Part shown: one piece after another, positions 25,231-34,243 of the stretch
Position numbering within the stretch: position 1 is the stretch's first letter
How the letters are laid out: each line of letters opens with the position of its first letter
Assembly: GCF_019798055.1 (NCBI RefSeq)
Contig: NZ_JAHOPH010000021.1
Coordinates: 1-64,000, forward strand
Direction of reading: 5' to 3'
DNA: 64,000 nt
Source: Salsipaludibacter albus
GTDB lineage: Bacteria > Actinomycetota > Nitriliruptoria > Nitriliruptorales > Nitriliruptoraceae
The notes under the pieces: generated by a model
The model's input: only the letters and a program-made list of their open reading frames with translations
The model's database searches: none
What the model was told of the DNA's origin: nothing
Made by a program: the position numbers and the translations under genes

Positions 25231-26147
25231 CCGAGACCGTGATCAGTTCCCCCACGCGCGAGGTGGTGATCGGGCACGACCGAGCCTTCACCGTCATCGG
25301 CGAGCGCATCAACCCGACCGGCCGCAAGGTGCTGGCAGCCGAGATGCAGGCGGGTGACTTCTCCCGCGTCGAGGCCGACGCCGTGGCGCAGGTCGAGGCC
25401 GGTGCGCACATGCTCGACGTCAACGCCGGCATCCCGCTGGCCGACGAGCCCGCGATCCTGGCCCAGACCGTCAAGCTCGTCCAGTCACTGGTCGACGTGC
25501 CGTTGTCGATCGACTCGTCGATCGTGGCCGCGCTCGAGGCTGGCCTGGCGGTCTACGAGGGCAAGGCGCTGGTCAACTCGGTGACCGGCGAGGAGGAGCG
25601 ACTCGAGCAGGTCCTCCCCCTGGTCGCCAAGCACGGCGCGGCGGTCATCGCCATCACCAACGACGAGACCGGCATCTCGGAGGACCCCGACGTCCGTTTC
25701 GAGGTGGCCCGCACGATCGTGAACCGGGCCGCCGACCACGGCATCCCGGCCGCCGACGTCGTGGTCGACCCGCTGGTCATGCCGATCGGCGCGATGCGTG
25801 GCGCCGGACGACAGGTGTTCACCCTCGTGCGCCGGCTGCGTGACGAGCTGGGCGTCAACACGACCTGCGGTGCGTCCAACGTGTCGTTCGGACTGCCCAA
25901 CCGGCCGGGCATCAACGCCGCGTTCCTGGCCATGGCGATCAGCAACGGGCTGAGCTCGGCGATCACCAACCCGATCGAGGGTGAGATCCGCTCGGCCGTC
26001 ATGGCGGCCGACGTCCTGGCCGGCAACGACCCGGACTGTGCCGCCTGGATCGCCTCGCACCGTGATCCCGGCGGCACGCAGGGAGCCGCACGAGGACGTC
26101 GCGGCGGTCGTCGTGGCCGGCGGGGCGGGAGTCGGGACGACGGATGA
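25227..26147 (+). CDS. Corrinoid:tetrahydrofolate methyltransferase (MtgA/AcsE-like)
   Basis: Enzymes of this pterin-binding TIM-barrel family move a methyl group between a corrinoid protein and tetrahydrofolate. The 306-residue product has VIGERINPTGRK near the start, DVNAGIP, the substrate-pocket DSS in PLSIDSSI, NSVTGEEERL, an ITNDETGI segment, DPLVMPIGA, and GASNVSFGLPNRPGIN. All of these are features of methyltetrahydrofolate methyltransferases. The last 27 residues form a Gly/Arg-rich basic tail not expected in the family. It starts with GTG overlapping the upstream stop, and its own stop overlaps the activator gene. In this operon it is the likely acceptor step, producing methyl-tetrahydrofolate. 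Confidence 0.9.
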   Translation: MTETVISSPTREVVIGHDRAFTVIGERINPTGRKVLAAEMQAGDFSRVEADAVAQVEAGAHMLDVNAGIPLADEPAILAQTVKLVQSLVDVPLSIDSSIVAALEAGLAVYEGKALVNSVTGEEERLEQVLPLVAKHGAAVIAITNDETGISEDPDVRFEVARTIVNRAADHGIPAADVVVDPLVMPIGAMRGAGRQVFTLVRRLRDELGVNTTCGASNVSFGLPNRPGINAAFLAMAISNGLSSAITNPIEGEIRSAVMAADVLAGNDPDCAAWIASHRDPGGTQGAARGRRGGRRGRRGGSRDDG

Positions 26148-28183
26148 GTCCGACCGGCAGCGACCGGGTCGCGGTCACGTTCACCCCGTCGGGACGACGG
26201 GGTGAGCTGGCCGCGGGCACGACCGTGCTGGACGCGGCCCGCGAGCTGGGGGTCGACCTGGACTCGGTGTGCGGCGGTCGTGGCATCTGCGGCCGGTGCC
26301 AGGTCGCCGTGGGGTCGCGTCCCGGCACCGACGCGCGTGCCGACCGGCTCAGCGCACCCGGCCCGACCGAGGCCACCTACGCCGACAGTGCGATGGGTGC
26401 CCGTCGTCCGCTGGAAGGTCGCCGGCTGGGGTGCGCGACCGCGATCCACGACGACGTCGTACTGGACGTCCCCGCCGCCAGCCAGGTGCACCGCCAGGTG
26501 GTGCGCAAGGAGGTCGGTGACCTGCGGGTGACCCTCGACCCGGTCGTGCGACCGTTCTACGTCGAGGTCCCCGCCTCCGGGATGGACGAGCGGGTGGGCG
26601 AATGGCAGGCACTGCAGGCCGCGCTGGCCGACCAGTGGGAGCTGGACGAGGTCTCGATCGGCGTGTCGGCACTGGCCGACCTGCAGGCGGCACTTGAGGA
26701 CGGCGACCGTGCCGTGACCGTGGCCGTGCGCACCGACGACGGCGAGCTGGTGGCGGCGTGGCCCGGGTTCGTCGACCGCCTGGTCGGGGTCGCGGTCGAC
26801 GTCGGGTCCACCACGATCGCCGGCCACCTGTGCGACCTCACCACCGGCCGCGTGCTGGCGTCCGCCGGTCGGATGAACCCCCAGATCGCCTTCGGCGAGG
26901 ACCTGATGAGCCGGGTCAGCCACGTGATGATGCACGACGACGGCCAGCGCCAGCTGACGACGGCCGTGCGCACGGCGCTGGCCGAGCTCGTCGCCGAGCT
27001 GTGCGACGAGGCAGGCGTGACCACGGACCGGGTCCTGGACGTCGTGGCGGTCGGCAACCCCATCATGCACCACCTGCTGTACGGGCTCGACCCACGACCA
27101 CTGGGTGCAGCGCCCTTCACCCTGGCAACGACCGACGCGGTGCAGGTCACGGCCCACGAGCTGGACCTGCACGACCTGCCGCGGGGCGCACGGGTCTGGA
27201 GCCCGCCGTGCGTCGCGGGCCACATCGGTGCCGACGCGATGTCGATGACGCTGGCGGACGGCCTGCACCGGCGAGACGAGCTCAGCCTGCTGATCGACGT
27301 CGGCACCAACGCCGAGATCGTGCTGGGCAGCGCCGAGCGTGTGTGGGCGGCGTCGTCACCGACCGGGCCGGCGTTCGAGGGGGCCCAGATCTCGTCCGGC
27401 CAGCGGGCTGCTCCCGGGGCGATCGAGCGGGTCCGCATCGACCCCCAGACCCTCGTGCCCCGTGTCCGGGTGATCGGGTCGGACCTGTGGTCCGACGAGT
27501 CCGGGTTCGCCGACGCGGTCGCCGCCACGGGGGTCACCGGCATCTGCGGCTCCGGCATCATCGAGGTCCTCGCCGAGCTGCACCTCGCGGGCGTGATCAC
27601 GGTGGACGGCACGATCGTGGACCCGACCGGGACCGGCGCCGCCGGCCGCATCGTCACCCGCGGCCGCACCCTGGCCTACCGCCTCCACGGCGACATCGAG
27701 GTGACCCAGAACGACGTCCGCGCCATCCAGCTGGCGAAGGCGGCACTGCAGGCCGGCTGCCGGCTGCTGATGGCCCACGCGGGCGTCGGGGCGGTGGACC
27801 GGATCCGACTGGCGGGCGCCTTCGGCAGCCACATCGACCCGTTGCGGGCCATGGTCCTGGGACTGGTCCCGGACTGTGACCCGGCCGCCGTCAGCGCGAT
27901 CGGCAACGCGGCCGGCACGGGTGCGGTCCAGGCCCTGCTGTCCCGGGCCGCCCGCGACGAGGTCACCGCCCTCGCCGGCCGGGTCGTCAAGGTCGAGACC
28001 GCGACCGAGGCAGCCTTCCAGGACGAGTTCGTCGGGGCCATGGGCCTGCCCCACACCTCGGCGCCCTACCCCCGGCTCGAAGCCGTGGTGCCACTCCCCC
28101 GGTCGCGGCCGTCGCATGGCGCGGGCGCGGGGGCCGACACCGCGCCCCGTCGCCGGCGACGCCGCCGCGCGACCACGCCCTGA
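26144..28183 (+). CDS. RamA-like [2Fe-2S]/ASKHA reductive activator of corrinoid proteins
   Basis: Corrinoid methyl carriers are inactivated when cobalt is oxidised to Co(II). RamA/RACo-type proteins reduce it back with ATP. The 679-residue product has an N-terminal [2Fe-2S] ferredoxin domain with ligands C43, C49, C52 and C97 (VCGGRGICGRC and LGCA), a linker domain, and an actin-like ATPase domain (DUF4445). The ATPase shows VAVDVGSTTIAG, LLIDVGTNAEIVL, CGSGIIEVLAEL and LAGAFGSHIDP. The C-terminus ends in a run of seven arginines. The ATG overlaps the stop of the upstream methyltransferase gene. The electron donor is not identifiable in the window. Confidence 0.92.
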   Translation: MSPTGSDRVAVTFTPSGRRGELAAGTTVLDAARELGVDLDSVCGGRGICGRCQVAVGSRPGTDARADRLSAPGPTEATYADSAMGARRPLEGRRLGCATAIHDDVVLDVPAASQVHRQVVRKEVGDLRVTLDPVVRPFYVEVPASGMDERVGEWQALQAALADQWELDEVSIGVSALADLQAALEDGDRAVTVAVRTDDGELVAAWPGFVDRLVGVAVDVGSTTIAGHLCDLTTGRVLASAGRMNPQIAFGEDLMSRVSHVMMHDDGQRQLTTAVRTALAELVAELCDEAGVTTDRVLDVVAVGNPIMHHLLYGLDPRPLGAAPFTLATTDAVQVTAHELDLHDLPRGARVWSPPCVAGHIGADAMSMTLADGLHRRDELSLLIDVGTNAEIVLGSAERVWAASSPTGPAFEGAQISSGQRAAPGAIERVRIDPQTLVPRVRVIGSDLWSDESGFADAVAATGVTGICGSGIIEVLAELHLAGVITVDGTIVDPTGTGAAGRIVTRGRTLAYRLHGDIEVTQNDVRAIQLAKAALQAGCRLLMAHAGVGAVDRIRLAGAFGSHIDPLRAMVLGLVPDCDPAAVSAIGNAAGTGAVQALLSRAARDEVTALAGRVVKVETATEAAFQDEFVGAMGLPHTSAPYPRLEAVVPLPRSRPSHGAGAGADTAPRRRRRRRATTP

Positions 28184-28223
28184 CCGCACCGATCCCCCGA
28201 GCCCGACCGAACCGGAGCCGACC

Positions 28224-29759
28224 ATGCCACGCCGAACCCGCCCCGGTGGCGGACGTGCCGCCCGACAGGCCGCCCGCACGGCCGACGCCGTCGCGAGCGT
28301 CCCGTACCTGACCCGCTCACTCGACCCGGTCGAGGTGCTGTCCACCGAGGGCCTCGAACAGATCGAGCACCATGCCGACCTGTTGCTGGCCGAGGTCGGC
28401 ATCGAGATCCACGACGACCCCGAGGCCCTCCAGATCTTCGCCGACGGAGGGGCCGACGTCGACGGCACCCGGGTGCGCTTCCCCGACGGCATGGCGCGCG
28501 AGCTGGTGACCGCGACCGCGCCGTCGTCGTTCACCCAGCACGCCCGCAACCCCGACCGCAGCGTGGTGATCGGCGACCCGCACATGGTGCTGGCGCCGGC
28601 CTACGGACCACCGTTCGTGTCCGACCTCGACCATGGCCGGCGCTACGCGACGCTCGAGGACTTCCACAACTTCGTCAAGCTCGCCTGGCTCTCGCCCGCG
28701 CTGCACCACTCCGGCGGGACGGTGTGCGAGCCGGTCGACCTGCCGGTCAACAAGCGTCACCTCGACATGGTCGCCGCCCACGTCCGGCTCTCCGACAAGC
28801 CGTTCATGGGCTCGGTGACCGCACCCGAGCGCGCCCAGGACACCGTCGAGCTGGCCAGGATCGTGTTCGGCGCCGACCGGCTCGAGACCGACACCGTGCT
28901 GCTGTCGCTGTGCAACGCCAACTCGCCGATGTCGTGGGACCGGGCGATGCTGGGCTCGGCGAAGGTCTACGCCGAGAACAACCAGGCCTGCATCATCACC
29001 CCGTTCATGGTGGCCGGCGCCATGTCGCCGGTGACGGTGGCGGCGACCGCGACCCAGACGCTGGCCGAGGCGCTGGCCGGCATGGCCTTCACCCAGCTGG
29101 TCCGGCCGGGCGCACCGGTGGTGTTCGGCTCGTTCGCCCCGTCGATGTCGATGCAGACCGGCGCGCCGACCTTCGGCACGCCCGAGCCTCAGTTGGTGCT
29201 GTTCCTGGTCGCCGCACTGGCCCGACGGCTGGGCGTCCCGTTCCGCTCGGGCGGGAACTTCACCTCGTCGAAGACGCTGGACTACCAGGCCGCCTACGAG
29301 TCGGCCATCAGCTTCCTCGCGACGATGCAGGCCGGGGTGAACTTCGTGCTGCACAGCGCCGGGTGGCTCGAGGGCGGCCTGGTCATGGGCTACGAGAAGT
29401 TCGTGCTCGACGCGGACCAGGCGGGCATGGTCCCGCGGTACGCGGCGGGCGTGGCCACCGACGACAACGCGATGGCGCTGGACGCCATGCGCAGCCATCC
29501 CCCCGGTGAGCACTGGCTCGGCCACCCGCACACGCTGGCCAACTTCGAGTCGGCGTTCTGGGTCTCGGCGATGGCCAACCACGCCAGCTTCGAGCAGTGG
29601 GAAGCCGATGGCGCGCTGGGTGCCGAGCAGCGGGCCAACGCCCGTTGGAAGGAACTGCTCGCCGGCTACGAGGCCCCACCGCTGGACGACGCGATCGACG
29701 CCGAGATGACCGAGTGGATCAGCCGCCGCAAGGCCGAGTTCCCCGACTCGGACGTCTGA
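28224..29759 (+). CDS. MttB-family methyltransferase without pyrrolysine (MtgB-like)
   Basis: MttB enzymes strip a methyl group from a methylated amine onto a corrinoid protein. The 511-residue product has the family core: VGIEIHDDPEALQIF, APAYGPPFVSDLDHGRR, SGGTVCEPVDLP, TPFMVAGAMSPVTVA, FGSFAPSMSMQTGAP, and LHSAGWLEGGLVMGYEKFVLDADQ. The archaeal trimethylamine enzyme needs a pyrrolysine encoded by an in-frame TAG. This frame has no internal stop, so it belongs to the non-pyrrolysine group, whose characterised members use glycine betaine, proline betaine or carnitine. The exact substrate is unknown. The N-terminus is Arg-rich. The ATG follows a 40-bp gap after the activator gene, with GGAG seven bases before it. 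Confidence 0.93.
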   Translation: MPRRTRPGGGRAARQAARTADAVASVPYLTRSLDPVEVLSTEGLEQIEHHADLLLAEVGIEIHDDPEALQIFADGGADVDGTRVRFPDGMARELVTATAPSSFTQHARNPDRSVVIGDPHMVLAPAYGPPFVSDLDHGRRYATLEDFHNFVKLAWLSPALHHSGGTVCEPVDLPVNKRHLDMVAAHVRLSDKPFMGSVTAPERAQDTVELARIVFGADRLETDTVLLSLCNANSPMSWDRAMLGSAKVYAENNQACIITPFMVAGAMSPVTVAATATQTLAEALAGMAFTQLVRPGAPVVFGSFAPSMSMQTGAPTFGTPEPQLVLFLVAALARRLGVPFRSGGNFTSSKTLDYQAAYESAISFLATMQAGVNFVLHSAGWLEGGLVMGYEKFVLDADQAGMVPRYAAGVATDDNAMALDAMRSHPPGEHWLGHPHTLANFESAFWVSAMANHASFEQWEADGALGAEQRANARWKELLAGYEAPPLDDAIDAEMTEWISRRKAEFPDSDV

Positions 29760-29821
29760 CGCCCACATCTGCAACGGCGCCTGACACGGACGCCAGGACG
29801 CCCGACCACTCCGGAGCCACC

Positions 29822-30580
29822 ATGCCCCGCACCCACGCCCCGCCCACCGTGCAGTCGGTGGATCGTGCGTTCGCGATCCTCGACCTGGTCGCGTCGGGGT
29901 CGCGGACCTTCAGCGCGGTCGCCGGACAGGTCGACCTGCCCCGCTCCACCGTGTCCCGGCTGCTCACCACGCTCGAGGCCCTCCGGGCGATCGAGCGGAC
30001 TCCCGACGGCTACCACATCGGCACCCGGGTGTCGGACCTGGTCCCGGTCCTGCACGGGTGGACGTCACTGCGGACGCTGGTCCACCCCCACCTCCAGTCG
30101 CTGGCCGAGCGCCTCGGCGAGGCCACGGGGCTGGCCGTCCCCGACGGGGACGGCGTGCGCTACGTCAGCCATGTCGAGAGCCCCAACCCGGTCCAGGTCC
30201 GCGACTACACCAACCTCGTCACCCCGGCCCACATCGGCTCGCCGGGCCTGGCGATGATGTCGCGGTGGGACCCCGAGCGCGTCGACGCGTACCTGGCACG
30301 GCCCCTGGACCAGCACACGGCGACCACGGTCGTCGATCCCGACGCGATCCGCGCACGCCTGGTGACGATCCGACGGAAGGGCTACGCGGTCGTGCGCGAC
30401 GAGTTCGCCGACGGGATCTCGTCGGTGGCGGCCTGCCTGCTGGACCACGACGGGGTCCTGATGGGCACGATCCACGCCCACGGGCCGACCTACCGGTTCC
30501 CGGCCGAGGGCATGGCGGACGCCATCGGCCTGACCATCGCCCACACGTCCCGGGCGATCCTGGCCCGGGCAGCCGCCTGA
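29822..30580 (+). CDS. IclR-family transcriptional regulator
   Basis: The 252-residue product has an N-terminal winged helix (residues 8-65, with SVDRAFAILDLVASG and LPRSTVSRLLTTLEAL) and a C-terminal IclR effector domain. The effector domain shows HLQSLAERLGEATGLA, HIGSPGLAMMS, GYAVVRDEFADGISSVAA, and a terminal helix. IclR proteins bind small carbon compounds and act as repressors or activators. It lies 62 bp after the MttB-family gene in the same direction, so it is probably in the operon and controls it. Likely binding sites are the two palindromes at 23357-23391. The effector may be the amine substrate; this is inference. Confidence 0.9.
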   Translation: MPRTHAPPTVQSVDRAFAILDLVASGSRTFSAVAGQVDLPRSTVSRLLTTLEALRAIERTPDGYHIGTRVSDLVPVLHGWTSLRTLVHPHLQSLAERLGEATGLAVPDGDGVRYVSHVESPNPVQVRDYTNLVTPAHIGSPGLAMMSRWDPERVDAYLARPLDQHTATTVVDPDAIRARLVTIRRKGYAVVRDEFADGISSVAACLLDHDGVLMGTIHAHGPTYRFPAEGMADAIGLTIAHTSRAILARAAA

Positions 30581-30609
30581 GCCCAGGCCCGCGCCGGACC
30601 TCCCGGGGA

Positions 30610-31485
30610 TCAGCGGTCGTCGAGGTCGTCGACCAGTTCGCGGATCGCCTGCTCCAGGGTCACGGTCGGGGTCCAGCCCCAGGACCGGGCCCGCTCGGCG
30701 ATGATCCGACCGGTCCAGGCGGGCTCGTCGGACCAGGTCGGCTCGACCCCGAGCGCGGTGGCGACCGGTTCGAGGTAGTCACGCCACGTGGCGTCCGGGG
30801 CCGCGACGTTGACCGCCGTGACGTCCCCGTCCGCCGGACCGGGCGTGGCGACGCCGGTCGCGACGTCGGCCAGGAAGCGGGCGAGGTCGTCGACGTGGAC
30901 CCAGGCGAAGGTCTGGTCCGGGTTCGGTGCCAGCGACGACGGGTCCTCTTCCAGTCGCGCCGGTCGCAGGGTGTTCCACACCGAGGTCGGGCCGGGCCCC
31001 ATGATCGCGGGGGGACGGACGAGCACGCGGGTGATCCCGTCCAGCTCGGCCAGTTCGAGGTCCGCGTCGCGCTTGGTCACCGCGTAGGCACCGCCGTCGT
31101 CGTCCACGTAGGCCGAGGTCTCGTCGACATCGCCCTGCTCGGGGTCCCGGTCGTAGACGGCGCAGGTCGACACGTGCACGAGTCGACCGACACCGGCGTC
31201 ACGGGCCACGGCCGCCAGCATCGTCGTCCCGTCCACCGAGACCCGGTGCTGGGTCTCCTGGTCGGCGCCCATCGGCGCCACGGTCGTCACCACGGCATCG
31301 ACGCCGTCGACGAATCCCGGGGCCGCGTCGGGGTCGTCGAACTCCCCGACCACCTCGGTGACCCCGTCCCGGTCGGGTGCCGTGCCGGCGCGACGCACCA
31401 GCGCGCGCACCTCGACCTCCCGATCGGCCAGCTCGTGGCACAGGCGGGACCCGACGAAGCCATTGGCACCCGTGACCAGGATCAT
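30610..31485 (-). CDS. NAD(P)-dependent epimerase/dehydratase (extended SDR)
   Basis: The 291-residue product is an extended short-chain dehydrogenase. The dinucleotide-binding GANGFVG is at 6-12, HVSTCAVYD holds the catalytic Ser/Thr position, and the active-site pair is Y134 and K138 in GAYAVTKRD. A downstream PAWTGRIIAERARSWGW segment resembles NAD-dependent epimerases. The substrate, probably a nucleotide sugar or a related alcohol, cannot be named. It begins with an ATG that overlaps the stop of the aldo/keto reductase gene (ATGA). The two redox enzymes are therefore translated together and may share a pathway. Confidence 0.82.
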   Translation of the reverse strand: MILVTGANGFVGSRLCHELADREVEVRALVRRAGTAPDRDGVTEVVGEFDDPDAAPGFVDGVDAVVTTVAPMGADQETQHRVSVDGTTMLAAVARDAGVGRLVHVSTCAVYDRDPEQGDVDETSAYVDDDGGAYAVTKRDADLELAELDGITRVLVRPPAIMGPGPTSVWNTLRPARLEEDPSSLAPNPDQTFAWVHVDDLARFLADVATGVATPGPADGDVTAVNVAAPDATWRDYLEPVATALGVEPTWSDEPAWTGRIIAERARSWGWTPTVTLEQAIRELVDDLDDR

Positions 31486-32372
31486 GCGCTGGCCACCGAG
31501 TCGAGGGCGGTCATCTGCTCGTTGGACAGTTCGAGCTCCGCCGCCCGGACGTTCTCCTCGAGGTGGTCGAGCGAGGACGTCCCGGGGATCGGCAGCATCA
31601 CCGGCGAGGTCGCCAGCAGCCAGGCCAACGCCACCTGCGCCGGGGTCGCCTCGAGGTCGTCGGCGACGTCGGACACCGCTCCGCCGCCGTCGACCAGCTC
31701 GGAGCCGGCGATGGGGAACCACGGGACGAACCCGATGCTCAGCGCCTCGCACCGCTCCAGGACGTCGTGGGAGGACCGGTCGGCGAGGTTGTAGAGGTTC
31801 TGCACGGCCACGATGTCGGTGATCTCGCGGGCGTCCTCGAGCGTCTCGACGTCGACCTGGGACAGCCCGATCGCGGCGATCTTGCCCTCCTCGCGCAGGT
31901 CGGCGAGCTCACCGACCTGGTCGGCCATCGGCACGTCGGCGTCGATCCGGTGCAGCTGCAGCAGGTCGATCTGCTCGACGTCCAGGCGACGCAGGCTCAT
32001 CTCGACGCACTGGCGCAGGTAGGCCGGGCGGCCACACGGGATCCACTTCTCGGGACCCGTGCGCAGCAGGCCGGCCTTGGTGGCGACGGTCAACCCGTCG
32101 TAGGGGTGCAGGGCCTCCCGGATGAGGTCCTCGGACACGAACGGTCCGTAGGAGTCGGCCGTGTCGATGAAGTCGACCCCCAGCTCGACGGCCCGGCGCA
32201 GGATCGCGATCGCCTCGTCGGGGTCGTCGGGCGGTCCCCAGATCCCGGGTCCGGTGATGCGCATCGCGCCGTAGCCCATCCTGGTGACCTCGGGGCCACC
32301 CAGGAAGTGGAAGGTGCCGGCGCGATGGGCGGGCTGGTCGATGTCGGTGGCCGCATCGGCAGGCGTGGCCAT
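31482..32372 (-). CDS. Aldo/keto reductase
   Basis: The 296-residue product is a TIM-barrel NADPH-dependent aldo/keto reductase with the complete catalytic tetrad D70, Y75 (DTADSYG), K99 (VATKAG) and H141 (LQLHRID). The C-terminal cofactor site is recognisable in PIPGTSSLDHLEENV. It resembles the stress-related YajO/Tas-like group of soluble enzymes, so carbonyl detoxification is possible. The ATG at 32372 is the natural start; the upstream reading runs through the divergent spacer. A minus-strand TACGCT at 32425-32420 may be the -10. The epimerase gene overlaps its stop. Confidence 0.87.
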   Translation of the reverse strand: MATPADAATDIDQPAHRAGTFHFLGGPEVTRMGYGAMRITGPGIWGPPDDPDEAIAILRRAVELGVDFIDTADSYGPFVSEDLIREALHPYDGLTVATKAGLLRTGPEKWIPCGRPAYLRQCVEMSLRRLDVEQIDLLQLHRIDADVPMADQVGELADLREEGKIAAIGLSQVDVETLEDAREITDIVAVQNLYNLADRSSHDVLERCEALSIGFVPWFPIAGSELVDGGGAVSDVADDLEATPAQVALAWLLATSPVMLPIPGTSSLDHLEENVRAAELELSNEQMTALDSVASA

Positions 32373-32479
32373 CGGGATCCTTTGTCGCGGGTCGGGGGAA
32401 GACGCACGAGTGCGGGCACAGCGTAGGCGTTCCCGGTCGGGCCGTCGGAGCCCGGTCGTGCGGGCCCGCGGGACACCCC

Positions 32480-32485
32480 TAGCCT
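32480..32485 (+). promoter_or_regulatory. -10 hexamer TAGCCT, leaderless start
   Basis: TAGCCT ends exactly 7 nt before the ATG of the ABC-F gene, so transcription would begin at the A of ATG. No Shine-Dalgarno sequence fits between. Confidence 0.5.
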
Positions 32486-32492
32486 GTCGCAC

Positions 32493-34220
32493 ATGCACAT
32501 CCTCTCCGCCTCCGGACTGGGCCACGGCTACGACGGCCGGACCCTGTTCCACGACCTGTCGTTCGGACTGTCCGACCGCGACGAGGTCGCCGTGGTCGGA
32601 CCGAACGGGTCCGGGAAGTCGACCCTGTTGAAGATCCTCGCGGGGGAGGTCCAGCCCGACGAGGGCCAGGTGACGGTCAACCGGGACGCGCGCATCGTCC
32701 ACCTCGAACAGCACCCCGACCTGCCCGACGACCTGCTCGCGATCGAGGCCGCGGCGGCGGCCCCCGACGTGCGACGCCACGAGGCCGAGCCCCTGCTGGA
32801 CCAGTTCGGCGTGGACCCCGGGCAGCCGGTCGGACGCCTGTCCGGGGGCCAACGACGCCGCGTCACCCTGGTGGGAGCACTGGTCACGCCGGCCGACCTG
32901 TTGGTGCTCGACGAGCCGACCAACCACCTCGATGCCGACGCGATCGAACGGCTCGAGGACCACCTGCGACACCGCAACGGTGGCCTGGCACTGGTGACCC
33001 ACGACCGCTACCTGCTCGAACGGGTCACCACCCGCCTGTTGGACCTCCACGACGTGCCGACCTGGATCGACGGCACCTACTCGGACGTGCTGGCCGACCG
33101 CGCGCAGCGCGCCGACGTCCGGGACCGGGCGGCACGCGCCCGCCGCAGCCAGTTGCGTCGCGAGCTGGCGTGGCTGCAACGCGCTCCCAAGGCGCGTGGC
33201 ACGAAGGCCGACCACCGGGTCGACCAGGCGGTCAGGCTGCAGGCCCAGGTGGCGGACGACGCGGCCGACGACGACCGTGAGCTGGCCTTCCCCACCGGAC
33301 GACGCCGGCTGGGCACCAAGGTCCTAGAGGTGGAGGGGCTGGCGGTGCAGCGTGGGGAGCGCACGGTGCTGTCGGGCGTGGACCTGCTGGTCGGCCGGGG
33401 TGACCGTGTGGCGCTCGTCGGCCGCAACGGGTCGGGCAAGACCTCGTTGCTGGCCGCCCTGCACGGCGAGGTCGAGCCGGCCGCCGGCGTGGTCGACTGG
33501 GGTCCGACCGTGGAGCGGGCGATGTACCACCAGGAGGCACGCACGGCGCCGAGTGACACGACCGTCATCGACACCGTGACCGCCATCGCCGACTTCGTGC
33601 CGATGGCCGACGGCTCACAGCTGTCCGCCGGCCGGCTCGCGGAGCGGTTCGGGTTCGACGACCGCCTCGCCCACACCCGGGTCAACGACCTCTCGGGTGG
33701 CGAGCGGCGTCGCCTGGCGCTGCTGCACCTGCTGGTGGCCGCCCCGAACGTGATCCTGCTGGACGAGCCGACCAACGACCTCGACCTGGACACGCTCCGG
33801 GCCCTGGAGCACCACCTGGAGGGGTTCGACGGCACCCTGGTGGTCGCATCGCACGACCGCTTCCTGCTGGACCGGACCACCGACCGGATGCTGGCGGTGC
33901 AGGGGGGGCGACTGACCGAGGTGGCCGACTGGGCGGACTACCGCCGCCTGCTCGACACCACGTCGTCCACGGGATCGGGCACGTCGGACGGCGACGATGC
34001 CACGGCGGAGGACAACCGCGCCCGCCAGCGACGCCGCCGCCACGTCCGGTCCCTCGACACGCAGATGCATCGACTGGAGCGCCGGGCCCGCGAGCTGGAG
34101 TCCGAACTGGCCCAGGCCGGCAGCGACGTCGAGACCGCCACCCGGTTGCACGCCGACCTCCAGGCGGTCCGCGACGAGCTCGCCGCGGTCGAGCACGAGT
34201 GGCTCGAGGCCACCGTCTGA
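32493..34220 (+). CDS. ABC-F family ATPase (Uup/EttA-like)
   Basis: ABC-F proteins are cytoplasmic twin-ATPase factors that act on ribosomes, and some give antibiotic resistance. The 575-residue product has two nucleotide-binding domains. The first has the P-loop GPNGSGKST at 36-44, signature LSGGQRRR and DEPTNHLDAD. The second has P-loop GRNGSGKT near 313, LSGGERRRLAL and DEPTNDLDLD. A helical linker with RRELAWLQRAPKARGTKA lies between them. A C-terminal coiled coil (about 500-570) resembles the Uup tail, which binds DNA in E. coli. No membrane part is present. The start appears leaderless. Confidence 0.9.
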   Translation: MHILSASGLGHGYDGRTLFHDLSFGLSDRDEVAVVGPNGSGKSTLLKILAGEVQPDEGQVTVNRDARIVHLEQHPDLPDDLLAIEAAAAAPDVRRHEAEPLLDQFGVDPGQPVGRLSGGQRRRVTLVGALVTPADLLVLDEPTNHLDADAIERLEDHLRHRNGGLALVTHDRYLLERVTTRLLDLHDVPTWIDGTYSDVLADRAQRADVRDRAARARRSQLRRELAWLQRAPKARGTKADHRVDQAVRLQAQVADDAADDDRELAFPTGRRRLGTKVLEVEGLAVQRGERTVLSGVDLLVGRGDRVALVGRNGSGKTSLLAALHGEVEPAAGVVDWGPTVERAMYHQEARTAPSDTTVIDTVTAIADFVPMADGSQLSAGRLAERFGFDDRLAHTRVNDLSGGERRRLALLHLLVAAPNVILLDEPTNDLDLDTLRALEHHLEGFDGTLVVASHDRFLLDRTTDRMLAVQGGRLTEVADWADYRRLLDTTSSTGSGTSDGDDATAEDNRARQRRRRHVRSLDTQMHRLERRARELESELAQAGSDVETATRLHADLQAVRDELAAVEHEWLEATV

Positions 34221-34243
34221 CCGGAATCCTTCACACGGCCACC

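Noticed and set aside
28224-29759. Possible pyrrolysine (TAG) codon in the MttB-family gene
   Set aside because: The frame is open from ATG to TGA without an internal stop, and no pyrrolysine genes are in the window.
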